Shown here: positions 1-8,314 of the stretch, piece after piece
Numbering within the stretch: position 1 is the stretch's first letter
Layout: every line of letters starts with the position of its first letter
NCBI GenBank assembly: GCA_026770575.1
Contig: MU657231.1
Location: forward strand, 166,938-197,092
Origin: Pelagophyceae sp. CCMP2097
Taxonomy: Eukaryota > Sar > Pelagophyceae
Reading direction: 5' to 3'
Length of the DNA stretch: 30,155 nucleotides
Translations under genes and position numbers: made by a program
Notes under the pieces: model-generated
Told to the model about the DNA's origin: nothing
The model's database searches: none
Seen by the model: the letters and a program-made list of their open reading frames with translations, nothing else

Positions 1-252
1 GTGGGGGGGGAGGGTCGGGGGGGGTCCCGAGACCACGAAGGAGGGTCCCGAGACCAGCCCAATCACGGAGCTCGACCTTCACAGCCGCAATTTGCGGCGC
101 ACCTCGAGCGAGGGTAGCGCCGGGTCCGAGAATTACTCGGAAATGCCCGATTTTTTCCTCATTTTCGCGTTAATACCCAAACATACCCGAGTTTACCCGG
201 CGCGTCCTGACTCAGCCTTCCGCAGGTGAGTGGGGGTGGTGGGGGGGGGGGT
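1..252. other. No gene seen; G-rich flank
   Basis: Two long G-rich stretches frame this segment and no convincing protein frame is visible. Near 220 the text CGCAGGTGAG resembles a splice donor, but no exon with protein-like composition can be read up to it, so I do not call one. Confidence 0.4.
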
Positions 253-295
253 CTTACGCGAGCGTGTCGTAGACGAGCAGGGCGTGGACGAGCAG
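253..295 (+). repeat. Dispersed motif (site 1 of 4), GTGTCGT-GACGAGCAGG type
   Basis: A roughly 35-base sequence that starts CTTACGCG and runs through GTGTCGTAGACGAGCAGG follows a run of G. Related copies lie at 13488-13528 and 16186-16220 on the plus strand and 19621-19668 on the minus strand. Here the last part (GGACGAGCAG) is duplicated. One reading frame gives RVVDEQG-like peptides at several sites, which is a by-product of the shared DNA. It could be a transposon end or a processed repeat remnant. Confidence 0.5.
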
Positions 296-330
296 TGACA
301 AAGAGAGCTCCAAAGATTTTCGTAGAAAGA

Positions 331-670
331 GGATGGGGGGTGAGAAAACCACTTGATCCAAGAGGCAGCCGAGACTGAACATCAAGGAGCGGCTGTTGAC
401 ATGAAATAATGACACCATCTGTCACTGACGTGTGCCCTGGTAAAAGGGAATTCCGGTCCCAGTGCCAGGAGCCAGTTTAGAAAAGTGCATAGAACCACAT
501 CCCAATCTTTTGGTGAGGTTGGTACCGGGAGGGGGGGTCGGCCGACCACCCCCGTCACAGCGATGCGCCCTGGGTGGGTGGGGGGCTGAGAAAACCACTT
601 GATCCAAGAGGCAGCCGAGACTGAACATCAAGGGGCGGCTGTTGACATGAAATAACGACACCATCCGCAA
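331..670 (-). repeat. About 250-base repeat unit, copies 1 (partial) and 2
   Basis: The segment 331-420 (containing CCACTTGATCCAAGAGGC) recurs at about 580-668, 1200-1280 and 1770-1846. The segment 421-480 (containing GGGAATTCCGGTCCCAGTG) recurs at 1040-1095, 1295-1340 and 1862-1905. Together they form a unit of about 250 bases. Copy 2 spans 421-670 and differs from copy 3 by scattered substitutions. Units are head to tail where not interrupted. The unit has no coding potential, and the listed strand is only the one on which neighbouring B-box motifs read. Confidence 0.75.
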
Positions 671-1035
671 TGATCCGCTGGGGGCAAAAGGGGATTCACC
701 GGATCATTATCCTTGGAGGTGATTGTGGGGCCCGGTACATATACCGCAACGCTCCCCCACACGCATACCGTAGGAACGGGAAGTTTAGCGTGGAGAAAGA
801 CAAAATACGATAATAATACACCGGGCCTTGGTCCGGCTCCGTTGGCGGCCTTACTGCAGGTCTTGAACCTGTTGCCGCGGAGCGAGCTTACTGCGTGTCT
901 TGGACACGTGGCCGCTAGGGAGTGGAGGCTTACCAGGGTAACACTCGCCAAAATCGAGTGCCCCCTGCGGGAATCGAACCCGAGACCATTCGCAAGTGAT
1001 TGTGTACGAGGGCCCATTAGCCCGCAACGCCACCT
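671..1035 (-). mobile_element. SINE-like element with tRNA-type A and B boxes
   Basis: On the minus strand, 1032-1021 reads TGGCGTTGCGGG, which fits 11 of 12 positions of the polymerase III A-box consensus. 980-970 reads GGTTCGATTCC, a perfect B box, with spacing typical of tRNA-derived promoters. The flanking sequence does not fold into a complete tRNA: the acceptor arm does not pair. The block sits exactly at the junction of two 250-base repeat units, as expected for an insertion. Downstream on the minus strand lies an unrelated body with a short ATTATTAT tract near 810-820. I infer a tRNA-derived SINE; a tRNA pseudogene is the alternative. Confidence 0.5.
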
Positions 1036-1340
1036 GTCTTTGACGTATGCCCTGGCCAAAGGGAATTCCGGTCCCAGTGCCAGGAGCCAGTTTAGAAAAG
1101 TGCATAGAAACACATCCCAATCTTTTGGTGAGGTTGGTACCGGGAGGGGGGGTCGGCCGACCACCCCAGTCACAGCGATGCGCCCTGGGTGGGTGGGGGG
1201 TGAGAAAGCCACTTGATCCAAGAGGCAGCCGAGACTGAACATCAAGGAGCGGCTGTTGACATGAAATAAAGACACCATCTGCCACATGCGTATGCCCTGG
1301 CAAAAGGGAATTCCGGTCCCAGTGCCAGGAGCCAGTTAAG
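1036..1340 (-). repeat. About 250-base repeat unit, copy 3 and first part of copy 4
   Basis: Copy 3 covers 1036-1282 and is closely similar to copy 2. Copy 4 begins at 1283 and is cut at about 1340 by a MITE-like insertion, resuming at 1676. Alignment with the uninterrupted copy 5 (GCCAGTTAAG followed by AAAAGTGTATATAAAC at 1891-1916) shows where the break falls. Confidence 0.75.
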
Positions 1341-1675
1341 TATTGTGTGGCTGGGGCAAGTAGAAATGCGCTATTACTACTAGCAAATCAAATCCGAGTT
1401 AGCTAGCCTACGATGTAGATCTTGGCGAGCCCGGTCGAATCGTCCAAACGCCGCTGTAAAAATCGTTGTACTCGTCGCGGGAGGACCCGGGGCAAGTAGG
1501 AATTGAACAAAAAAGGGCAAGTTTCCCGTCTTCCCCAAAACGAGTTTTTGGCTGTGCGTGTGCGCACGCTCGCGCGGGTCGCGCCCAGATCACTAAAACC
1601 GCTCCAACACTAAATCGCGTTTTTCTCGATAACTCCCCTCACCAATAAGGTTGCATTTCTACTTGCCCCAGCCAC
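1341..1675. mobile_element. MITE-like insertion with 23-bp perfect terminal inverted repeats
   Basis: Positions 1347-1369 (beginning GTGGCTGGGGCAAG) are the exact reverse complement of 1653-1675. The 335-base block interrupts copy 4 of the 250-base repeat, whose two halves match copy 5 on either side. A further partial copy of the terminal motif (GGGGCAAGTAGGAATTG) lies inside at about 1489-1505. No transposase frame is present, so this would be a non-autonomous element. AAG flanks both sides and may be a target duplication, but the exact ends are uncertain by a few bases. Confidence 0.7.
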
Positions 1676-1975
1676 AAGTGTATATAAACACATCCCATTT
1701 TTTGGTGAGGTTTTGTACCCAGACCCAGATACGAACCGGCTGGGTGGGTGGGTGGGGGGGGGGGGAGAAAACCACTTGATCCAAGAGGCAGCCGAGACTG
1801 AACATCAAGGGGCGGCTGCTGACATGCAATAAAGACACCGTCTGTCACTGACGTTTGCCCTGGCAAAAGGGAATTCCGGTCCCAGTGCCAGGAGCCAGTT
1901 AAGAAAAGTGTATATAAACACATCCCATTCCTAATGAGGTTTTTGGTACCCAGACCCGGATTTGAACCGGCGTAC
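1676..1975 (-). repeat. Repeat unit copy 4 (second part) and copy 5, with B-box-like motifs
   Basis: 1676-1847 completes copy 4 and 1848-1975 is copy 5, truncated. On the minus strand both carry a motif close to a polymerase III B box: GGTTCGTATCT near 1737-1727 and GGTTCAAATCC at 1968-1958. Copies 2 and 3 have a G-rich substitution at this place. This suggests the 250-base unit itself descends from a tRNA-related element. Confidence 0.55.
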
Positions 1976-2269
1976 ATTCATTTCACTTGCTGACATTTTT
2001 CGAATTTTTATACGCAAAGCCGGGCTCGAACCGGCGACCTCGTGTAAAACCTTTTTTTTACACACGCTGTTAGTAGACGCAGTAGACCTAATACCTTTGA
2101 GTACACGCAACGAACGCACTCGCAAGCGAGGGAACGAAACGCCTCTCTGAAGGTGATGTCACAATGGTTCAGACGGAAACTGAACCGTAACCGAGTGCAC
2201 TGGGTGGGTGTGGGGGGGGGGGGTCGCCAGACCCCCCCCTTTGGCTCCAAGAGAAAATCGGCACCATGA
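1976..2269 (-). other. tRNA-like relic and gene-free spacer
   Basis: On the minus strand 2032-2022 reads GGTTCGAGCCC, a good B box, preceded by a stem-like CGTGTGT/ACACG pair around an A-rich run (about 2037-2062). No matching acceptor arm or A box is seen, so it is not called a tRNA gene. The rest up to 2270 holds a G-rich stretch and a small ACTGAACC hairpin near 2170, with no credible coding frame. Confidence 0.3.
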
Positions 2270-2735
2270 ACAGGCTGTTACAGCGATAACTGCCATCATA
2301 CATGTTGGATCTTTTGTGTTTCTTGATAAAAGTGGGCGTTTCGGAAGCGCGCCGGCGCGGCGAGTCCAATTTTGTTATTCTTGACTCGTTTAGACACCAT
2401 TCGAAAAAGTTGAATTTTTCAAATTCTCAAAAATTGACCGTTTTGAGATTCAAAGCGCCACCTCGCGCTTTCGACGCGCGCTGAAGCGGCGATGACGAAA
2501 ACGTTTTTTAGTGTGATTCGCGAAAGTTGCATTTTCAGCGATTGTCTTCTATTTGAACATTTGGAAGGGGGTCAAACTCAAACATTTGTCTCGACTTATA
2601 CGACCTCTTTGGAGCAGCGGACCACGGAGTGTTAGGGTACGTGAGAGTTAGGGTACGTGAGAGTTCCGGATTTCGGACCGTGCCAGAATTTGATTTCGAC
2701 GACATTGTTTCAGCGATTCTTTTCAGCGACATGCC
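2270..2735 (+). repeat. Dispersed repeat family A, copy 1
   Basis: This segment aligns almost end to end with 17215-17680. Shared landmarks, in order, are TTTGTGTTTCTTGATAAAA, GCGCCGGCGCGGCGA, TTCGACGCGCGCTGAAGCGG, TGATTCGCGAAAGTTGCAT, ACATTTGGAAGGGGGTCAAA, GAGCAGCGGACCA and TCGGACCGTGCC. Parts recur at 9857-10003, 20928-21060, 24745-24960 and 24990-25075. A stretch near 2627-2665 is a 15-base duplication containing GGGTACGTGAGAG. No protein frame survives across copies, so it behaves as a non-coding mobile repeat. It ends where the foldback arm at 2737 begins. Confidence 0.75.
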
Positions 2736-2959
2736 CTGGGAGCTCTCGGGGTCGGACACCACTTCAAAATTTTATTAAATCGCCGCGACGACGATACTTG
2801 TCCGGGTGCAACTTTGGCGCCGGCCTCGTCGTGCGGAAACGGCCCTGTAGAGTCAAGGTTGAGCAGCATCCAACCGGTAGAACAAAAGATAGGAAAGGCG
2901 GAATTTAAGTCCCCTTTTCTCAAAAGGGGCCAAAACAACATGTTGGTGAGGCGATTAAG

Positions 2960-4209
2960 CCAGGACCTGATATCGGCACCTGGAACGTGTGCGCCTCGAT
3001 GGTCGTGCAAAACTGTAGCATGCTAGCCCCGCCGCGCAGCATGGCGGCGGCGTAGCCCGCCAGCGACTTGACGTTCGGCGTGGACGGCAGCACGTCGACC
3101 GTCGGAGGCCGCATGAGGCCGCTGCAGACGTCGTCGGTCTCGGCCCAGTCGCCGACCGAGACGAGAGCCGCCACCACCGAGTCGCGCACGGCGCCATGTC
3201 GCCGTCGGTGGCCGCGGCGAAGCCTCTGCGCGGATGGCCTTAAAGTTGGCCTCGAGCGCCAGCACGGCCACGTCGCGGCGGCGTCGTGTGAGCCCAACGC
3301 CGACATGGCCAGGCCGCGCACGAGGCGCTGCGGCGCCTGGAGCGGCGCGTTTAGCACACGCCGGCACGCATGCCCCGGTCGCCGATGGCGCGCGCCGCCG
3401 TGACCTTGGCCTTGTGCGCATCGATGCCGCCCATGGTCCCCGCGCTCGACTGCCGTGACGACGGCGGACGCCCGCGACGGGCGACGCGTGCGCGAGCGTC
3501 GCGCGGCGGCTCGCGATGGCGTCAGGATTACAGCCCAGGCCTCGTGCCACTTCTTGCCTCTCGGCGTCGGCAGGCCACGGAGGGCGTCGAAGACCGAGGC
3601 GGGTACCCACGGGTACAGCATCGCCTGAAAGCGAAGCACGTCCACGCCCTCAAAGTGCCCATCAAACGCGCTGCGGCCGTAGCCTAACTTGCCGTCGTGG
3701 ATGAGCAGCACGCGGCAGATGGTGACGAGGAGGCTGTGGGTAAAGCAATCCCGCGGGATCAATGGCCGCGCGAGCGGCAACAGCTCGTCGAGCGGGTCCG
3801 CGGCGGCGGGCGTGTCCTTCGAAGAGGACTGCTCCGAGGCTCGCCGTAACTTGGACCTAGCGTCTTCCAGCTGCGCAGCCGCGGTCTGCTTGCGGTGCAC
3901 GCCGAGGATCAGAAGCAAGTCGTTGATGGCTTCGGCCGTCTTCATCTTCTCCGACTTGCCAGTGGCGTTTTTCAGCAAAGGCTGCGCATTCGCCATCACC
4001 ACCAAGCGCGCACAGTCCCCGCAGAACCTGAGCTTGTCGACCTTCTTCTCCCACGACCACTCAGTACCAAAGTTGGTGGATTTTGTTTTCGCAGTGAAGC
4101 TCACTGCTACGTTGGCTTGGTCCTCGTCGCAACCGACCGTGGCAGCTCCCGGGCAAAGGATCCACGGCACAGACGAGCCAACTCGGCGCATGCCGCAGCA
4201 GGCCACCAT
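2960..4209 (-). pseudogene. Frame-broken gene of unknown function inside the foldback
   Basis: From the ATG at 4209 the frame is protein-like for about 230 residues. It has an N-terminal cysteine-containing part (FCGDCARLV), then helical, Lys/Glu/Ala-rich sequence (LEDARSKLRRASEQ), then a hydrophobic segment (SLLVTICRVLLIHDGKLG). Between about 3430 and 3180 the best protein-like reading moves between all three frames (for example KAKVTAARAIGD, then RLVRGLAMSALGS, then DVAVLALEANFKAIR, then VRDSVVAALVSVGDW). This implies several one-base indels. The C-terminal part resembles alpha-helical ARM/HEAT-type repeats in feel only; I do not recognise a family. Its end runs into the left foldback arm. 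Decay after capture, or sequencing errors in a very GC-rich stretch, would both explain it. Confidence 0.5.
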
Positions 4210-4313
4210 CGAGTCTCAGCTCGGTAGACAGATCTACTAGTAGAACAAATTGTATCGCCAAAAGCTAAGTCGCACTCTCCAACCGCTTCTACAGGGAGTG
4301 GGGGATCGGCTCC

Positions 4314-4490
4314 ATGCGCGGCCGCGCCCGCGCGCTGCTCACGCAACTCGACGCCGTCGGCGAGCCGCGCCACGCGCCGTCGAGCTGCTTCTTTGCTGCA
4401 CAGGCTCGGCGCCAGTACGCCGCGCGCCAGCAGGCCTACGTCTTCCGACAGGGACCTTACGTCCAGCGGCCTAACGGCCGGCACTGCTAG
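4314..4490 (+). CDS. Small 58-residue frame or terminal exon, unknown
   Basis: The frame from ATG 4314 to TAG 4488-4490 is unlike the low-complexity frames around it. It includes LLTQLDAVGEPRHAP, FFAAQARRQYAARQQ and a Tyr/Arg/Gln-rich tail. The same frame continues upstream to about 4271 (RFYREWGIGSMRG), and a stop at about 4266-4268 sits next to a possible AG acceptor. It may therefore be the last exon of a broken plus-strand gene carried in the foldback. It lies opposite weaker minus-strand frames. Family unknown. Confidence 0.35.
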   Translation: MRGRARALLTQLDAVGEPRHAPSSCFFAAQARRQYAARQQAYVFRQGPYVQRPNGRHC

Positions 4491-4826
4491 ATGACTGTCA
4501 CCACCCGCCGCTTCTCTTCGCGCTCTCCCGTTTCTCTGCTCGCTGCGCTTCGCATGCCCTCCGCGCCGACTGTTTGATCGTCACGGTTTAAAGTAAATAT
4601 CGCCAAAAGCTAAGTCGCCTCACAACATTTTGTTTTGGCCTGTTTTTGACAGATTGGGACTTAAATGATGCCTTTTCTATCTTTTGTTCTACCTGTTGGA
4701 TTACGCCCAACCTTGATCGCATGAGTCCGCGTGCGCGCGTCGAGGCGAGCGCCAAAGTTGCACCCGGACAAGTGCTCTCGTTGCTCACTTCAATTTTGGT
4801 GTCCGACCCCTTGGGAGCTCCACCGT

Positions 4827-4920
4827 GCTGAGATAGTGGCGGGCTCTCGGCCCCTGCGGGGCCCTATGTGACCACTTCCCCAGGAGGAACCAGAGGCTCC
4901 CTGCGGGAGCCTGAATGGAC
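4827..4920 (+). repeat. Hairpin-bearing dispersed motifs next to the foldback
   Basis: GTGCTGAGATAGTGG followed by a GGCCCC-TGC-GGGGCC hairpin recurs at 10107-10150 and, with variants, at 18185-18232. The adjoining text (CCACTTCCCCAGG, then GGCTCCC-TGC-GGGAGCC, then CCTGAATGGA) matches the outer end of the foldback at 15789-15982, and a like hairpin (GGCTCCC-TTC-GGGAGCC) lies at 14871-14887. These are compact stem-loops attached to repeat ends. They are not bacterial terminators in this eukaryotic context. Confidence 0.5.
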
Positions 4921-4972
4921 GATCCCTCGCGTTTCCCCTCGCAGAGTGCTGGTCACGAATCCTCTTGCAAAT

Positions 4973-7900
4973 TTACGACCTCAGAGGTGCCTTTGCATTT
5001 TTTGGCGGGCCCGCCGTTTTGCTTTGCGCGAGTGCTTCCTGCATGGCCGTTCGCGCCGATTGCGCTTGCTGCATCGCGACCGCCGAGGCCTTTTCGAGAT
5101 CCGCCCGCGCAAGCGCCCCGACGCAGCGCAGCAGCGTCACCTCTTCCAGGCCCAGCGACGCGACGACCTAGGCAGCAGGTACAGGGGCGGTGTATTCGGG
5201 TCGGGTCGGGTTGCTCAATTCGTACCGAACCCAAGGGTCGCGGCTTTGTCGAGATACCAAACTCGTCTTCGAGAGGTCGGGTTCGTCCACGACCAGACCC
5301 GCGGGTATACGGCCAGACCCGCGGGTATTCGGGTTCGTCCACGGCCAAAACGCGCAAACCCGACCCGCGGGTTGAAGGGCAAACCCGAACCCGTCGCTGC
5401 TTCCGCTTCGGACGGCCTCTCGGACGGTCTCACGGACGGTCGCTTGGGCGGTCCCTTGGACGGTTCCTTTGGACAGTTCCTTGGACGGGCCCTCAACGGG
5501 CCCTCTGTGACGGTTGCTTTGAATGCGGTTTCTCAACGGACCCTCGGACGGTCACTCGGCAGCCTCGCCCTCGACTGCGGCCTCTTCGCGACGTCCCCTG
5601 GACGGTCGCTCGGAGGGTCGCTCGGGCGGGCCCTTCAAAGAGGGGCCCCTCGAAACGGTGGTTTCAAACGGTCCTTCGAGACGGCCACTCGAGACGACCA
5701 CTCGAGACTGCCCCCGAGAGGGCCCCTCGAAGCCGTCTCTTTCAATGGCCACTCGAGACGATCACTCGAGACGGCCACTCGAAACGTCGCGCGGACCGTG
5801 GCTCCCTTTGTCCCCGCGACCAAACCCGCCTCGGGTCGGGTTCGGGTTCTGCTTTGCCCTTCAACCCGCGTGTCCGGTTTGCCGGGTTTGTGCGTTTTGG
5901 TCGACCCGTCGTCCCGCAGGTTTGGCCGTGGCCCGAACCCGAGCCCGACCCGAGAAGACGGGTTTGGTCGCTCGACAAACCTGCGACCAAGGTGCAGCAT
6001 ACATTGAAAAGCTCTCCGGACGGGCCCCTGCAAGGCCTCTTTGGCGGTCACTTACAAGGCCTCTGCACTGTCACTTCTGAGGCCTCTTTGAAAGGCCCTA
6101 TCAAGCCCCCGCGCAGGGTTCCTTGCCAGAGACGCGCGTTCGGCCCCTACGGGGTCTCTTCACCGTTCCTCGTATGGGATGGCATATGGTTTGATAGAGG
6201 GCCCGTCCAAGCGACCGTCCGAGGACCCGCCCAGGGGACGTCACAGAGAGGCCGCAGTCGAGGGACCGTCCAAGGGACTGCCCAAGCGACGATCCAAGCG
6301 ACCGTCCGAGGGCTCGTCCGAAGGACCGCCCAGAGGGACGCAGAGGGGCTGCAGTCGAGGAGACGGCTGCCGAGCGACTGCCCAAGGGACCGTCCGAAGG
6401 GCCTTACACGGGACTGCCGCAAAGGGGCCGACGAGGGGCCGACGAGGGACCGCTGAGGAACCGTCCAAGGGACCGGTCGAAGAGACCGTCGAAGGGACCG
6501 TCCACAGAACCGTCGCAGAGGGACTGTCCAAGGGACCGCCCAAGCGACCATCCAAACGACCATCCAAACGACCGTCCGAGGGACCGTCGCAGAGGACCCG
6601 TCTCCGGGCCCGTCGGGAGACAGCTCAAGGGACCGCCCAAGGGACTGTCCAAAAGGACTGTCCAAAGGCCCGCCCAAGGGACCGTCGTAGGTTCCATCCG
6701 AGGGTCCGCCCGCGGGACGTCGCAGAGGGGCCGCAGTCGAGCAGCCGTCCAAACGACCGTCCCATGGACCGTCCACGGGACCGTCGCAGAGGGGCCGTCC
6801 GAGGAATCGTCGAGGGACCATCCAAGCGACCGTCCTTTGGGACCGTCCTTTGGGACCAGCCAGAGGGATGCAGAGGGACCGTCCTTCGGGACCCTACACG
6901 GGACTGCCGCAAAGGGACCTTTCAAGGGACCGTCCAAGGGATCGGTCAAAGGGACCATCGAAAGGGCCGTCTCCAGGAACCGCCCACGGAAGCGTCACAT
7001 ACCGTCCTTTGGGACCGCCCGAGGGATCGTCCAATGAACCGTCCAAAAAAACGCCCAAGAGGTCGTCCAAGCAACCGTCGAGAGACCGTCCAAGCAACCG
7101 CCCGAGGGATCGTCCGAGCAACCGTCCATTGGACGTCGCAGACGGGACACAGTCGAGGGGCTGCAGTCAAGGAGCATGCAGCTGAGTGACCGTCCAAGGG
7201 GCCGTCGAGGAAGGAACCGCAATCAGAGCGACCGTCACAGAGGGCCCGTCGAGGGACCATCAAAGGAACTGTTCAAAGGAATTGTCCAAGGGACTGCCCA
7301 AGCGACCGTCCGAGGGACCGTCCGAGCCTCTCGAGAGGCCGTCTCGAGGCGTCGTTTCGAGCGGCCATCGAAAGGGGCCGTCTCAAGGGGCCGTCTCATT
7401 GCGCCGTTTCGAGCGGCCGTCGAAAGAAAAGGAGCCGTCTCGAGGGGCCGTCGAAAGGAGCCGTCTCGAGGGGTCATCTCCGGGGGCCGTCTCGAGAAGC
7501 CGGGGAAAGGAGCAGCGACGGGTTCGGGTGTTGCCTGAAACCCGTGGGTCGGGCTTGCGCGTTTTGGCCGACCCGTCGACCCGCGCGTCTGGCCGTGGCC
7601 CGAACCCGACCCTTCGAAGACGGGTTTGGTATCTCGACAAACCCGCGACCCGAGGGATTGATAACCCGTTCCGACCCGAATACATCGACCCTGCCATCGA
7701 CCCGAATACATCCGCCGCTGTTTCATCCAAACGCACCACGACGGCATCCGCGTCGGCGTCGTCTTCTCCGCGCGGGTTTTGGCCGAGCTTGGCGGGGCCG
7801 ACCTTGGAGACGTGAACGAAGCACGTTCCGGCAGAAACCTAAGGGTTGAGAGTCCGCGGCGACGCAAAGAGGCATTCATCGGACGCGCGCTCGGCCCGCG

Positions 7901-8314
7901 CCGCTTACCAGCGCCGTCGTCGCAACCCCAGCGTTCACCAGCGCCAGCGCCGCCGCCAAAATGGCAGCCGCAAGCTCGGCGCCTAGGTGGGCCGTATGCG
8001 CGGCGCGGGGTGGGCAAAGCGCCTCTGGCAAAGCAATTCGTACCGTCGTACTTTAGCACTAGCACCTTAACGCTGATTTGCGCCTTCGGCAGCGCCTCCT
8101 CCAGCAGCGCCGGGATCAAAGCGCGCGTCAGAGCGTCGCCCGTGCACTCGGACTGTTCGGCGTCCGAGTCGCCCGTGAACTCGACGGACACGCTTAAAGG
8201 TCCGGCTTCCCTCTGCACCGGACCGAATCTAACTGCAGCAACCACACAGTTTCCGCCGCTCTCGACGGTCGCCGACCCGAGGGCGTCGGCGACGCAGGAT
8301 AGCTGGAGCTGCAT
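4973..8314 (-). CDS. RNase PH-family exosome core subunit, 4 exons
   Basis: Exons on the minus strand are 8314-8044, 7982-7909, 7838-7710 and 5167-4973 (TAA). All introns are GT-AG and the joined frame gives 222 residues without a break. Landmarks typical of the RNase PH fold are GSATVESGGNCVVAAV with FGP, then LTRALIPALLEEALPKAQ, ISVKVLVLKYDG, AELAAAILAAALALVNAG, ALVSAGTCFV and a C-terminal helix (LARADLEKASAVAMQQAQ). Such subunits form the six-member ring of the RNA exosome and are usually non-catalytic in eukaryotes. The order and the LEEALPKAQ/LAAALALVNAG stretch look closest to MTR3 or RRP41, but I cannot separate these from RRP46. The start is the first ATG after an in-frame stop. The usual N-terminal RPDGR-like motif is absent, so the protein is slightly short or has an unseen upstream exon. 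Intron sizes are 61, 70 and 2542 bases. Confidence 0.8.
5642..5800 (+). repeat. Segment nearly identical to 11021-11185
   Basis: Starting GGGCCCCTCGAAACGGTGG, this block of 13-base-period sequence is shared almost base for base with 11021-11185, including the tail CGTCGCGCGGACCGTGGC. The shared stretch is much better conserved than the surrounding degenerate repeats. This indicates recent duplication or conversion between the element in the exosome intron and its relative near 10-11.6 kb. Confidence 0.7.
6190..7330 (+). repeat. Degenerate 12-bp minisatellite (GACCGTCCAAGG)n
   Basis: Dozens of variants of a 12-base unit, such as GGGACCGTCCAA, GCGACCGTCCGA and GGGACTGCCCAA, run almost without interruption. 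Because 12 is a multiple of three, every frame stays open for long distances and reads as GPSK, DRPR or TVQG repeats, with LDGP on the reverse strand. These long frames should not be annotated as genes. The array sits inside intron 3 of the exosome subunit gene. Confidence 0.8.

Larger units (their letters stand above)
2737..4820. mobile_element. Large foldback element with arms over 200 bp
   Basis: The arm at 2737-2978 and the reverse complement of 4590-4820 share GGGGTCGGACACCA, ACTTGTCCGGGTGCAACTT, GTAGAACAAAAGATA, GGCCAAAACAA and TGAGGCGA in the same order, with divergence between them. The 1.6 kb centre carries a frame-broken minus-strand gene (2960-4209) and a small plus-strand frame (4314-4490). 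The sequence CGCCAAAAGCTAAGTCGC occurs twice, near 4256 and at 4601, which suggests an internal rearrangement next to the right arm. No transposase signature was recognised. It could be a gene-capturing transposon or a recombination-made inverted duplication. Confidence 0.65.
5168..7709 (-). mobile_element. Inverted-repeat minisatellite element forming intron 3
   Basis: The whole intron is repeat. The left arm, 5186-5405, contains TGTATTCGGGTCGG, TTTGTCGAGATACCAAAC, CAAAACGCGCAAACCCGAC and AAACCCGAACCCGTCGCTGC. The same landmarks appear inverted at 7735-7510, and a further inverted copy lies at 5818-6005. Between them are 12 and 13-base tandem motifs. The donor GT lies in a terminal GATGTATTCGGGTCG sequence that occurs twice in tandem. 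The acceptor CTGCTGCCTAG is about 20 bases outside the other arm. No transposase is visible. The position suggests an intron generated or wholly replaced by a transposon-like element (introner-like); insertion into an older intron is the alternative. Confidence 0.7.

Noticed and set aside
961..1033. A functional tRNA gene on the minus strand
   Set aside because: A and B boxes are good, but the acceptor stem does not pair and no proper anticodon arm can be drawn; treated as a SINE head.
2627..2665. TTAGGG occurring twice, as a possible telomere remnant
   Set aside because: It is part of a 15-base duplication within family A, not a six-base tandem.
4834..4906. Bacterial rho-independent terminators
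   Set aside because: The stem-loops lack U tracts, the context is eukaryotic with introns, and the hairpins travel with dispersed repeats.
6179..7189. Long open frames of GPSK/DRPR/TVQG composition, and similar ones at 4915-6456 and 10559-11314
   Set aside because: They follow from the 12 to 13-base repeat period and are open in several frames and both strands; there is no domain, and they lie inside an intron of a real gene.
7235..7700. Continuation of the exosome frame into the arginine/proline-rich sequence below 7710
   Set aside because: The sequence there is the intron-element arm. A GT donor at 7709 joins in phase to the conserved C-terminal helix at 5167.
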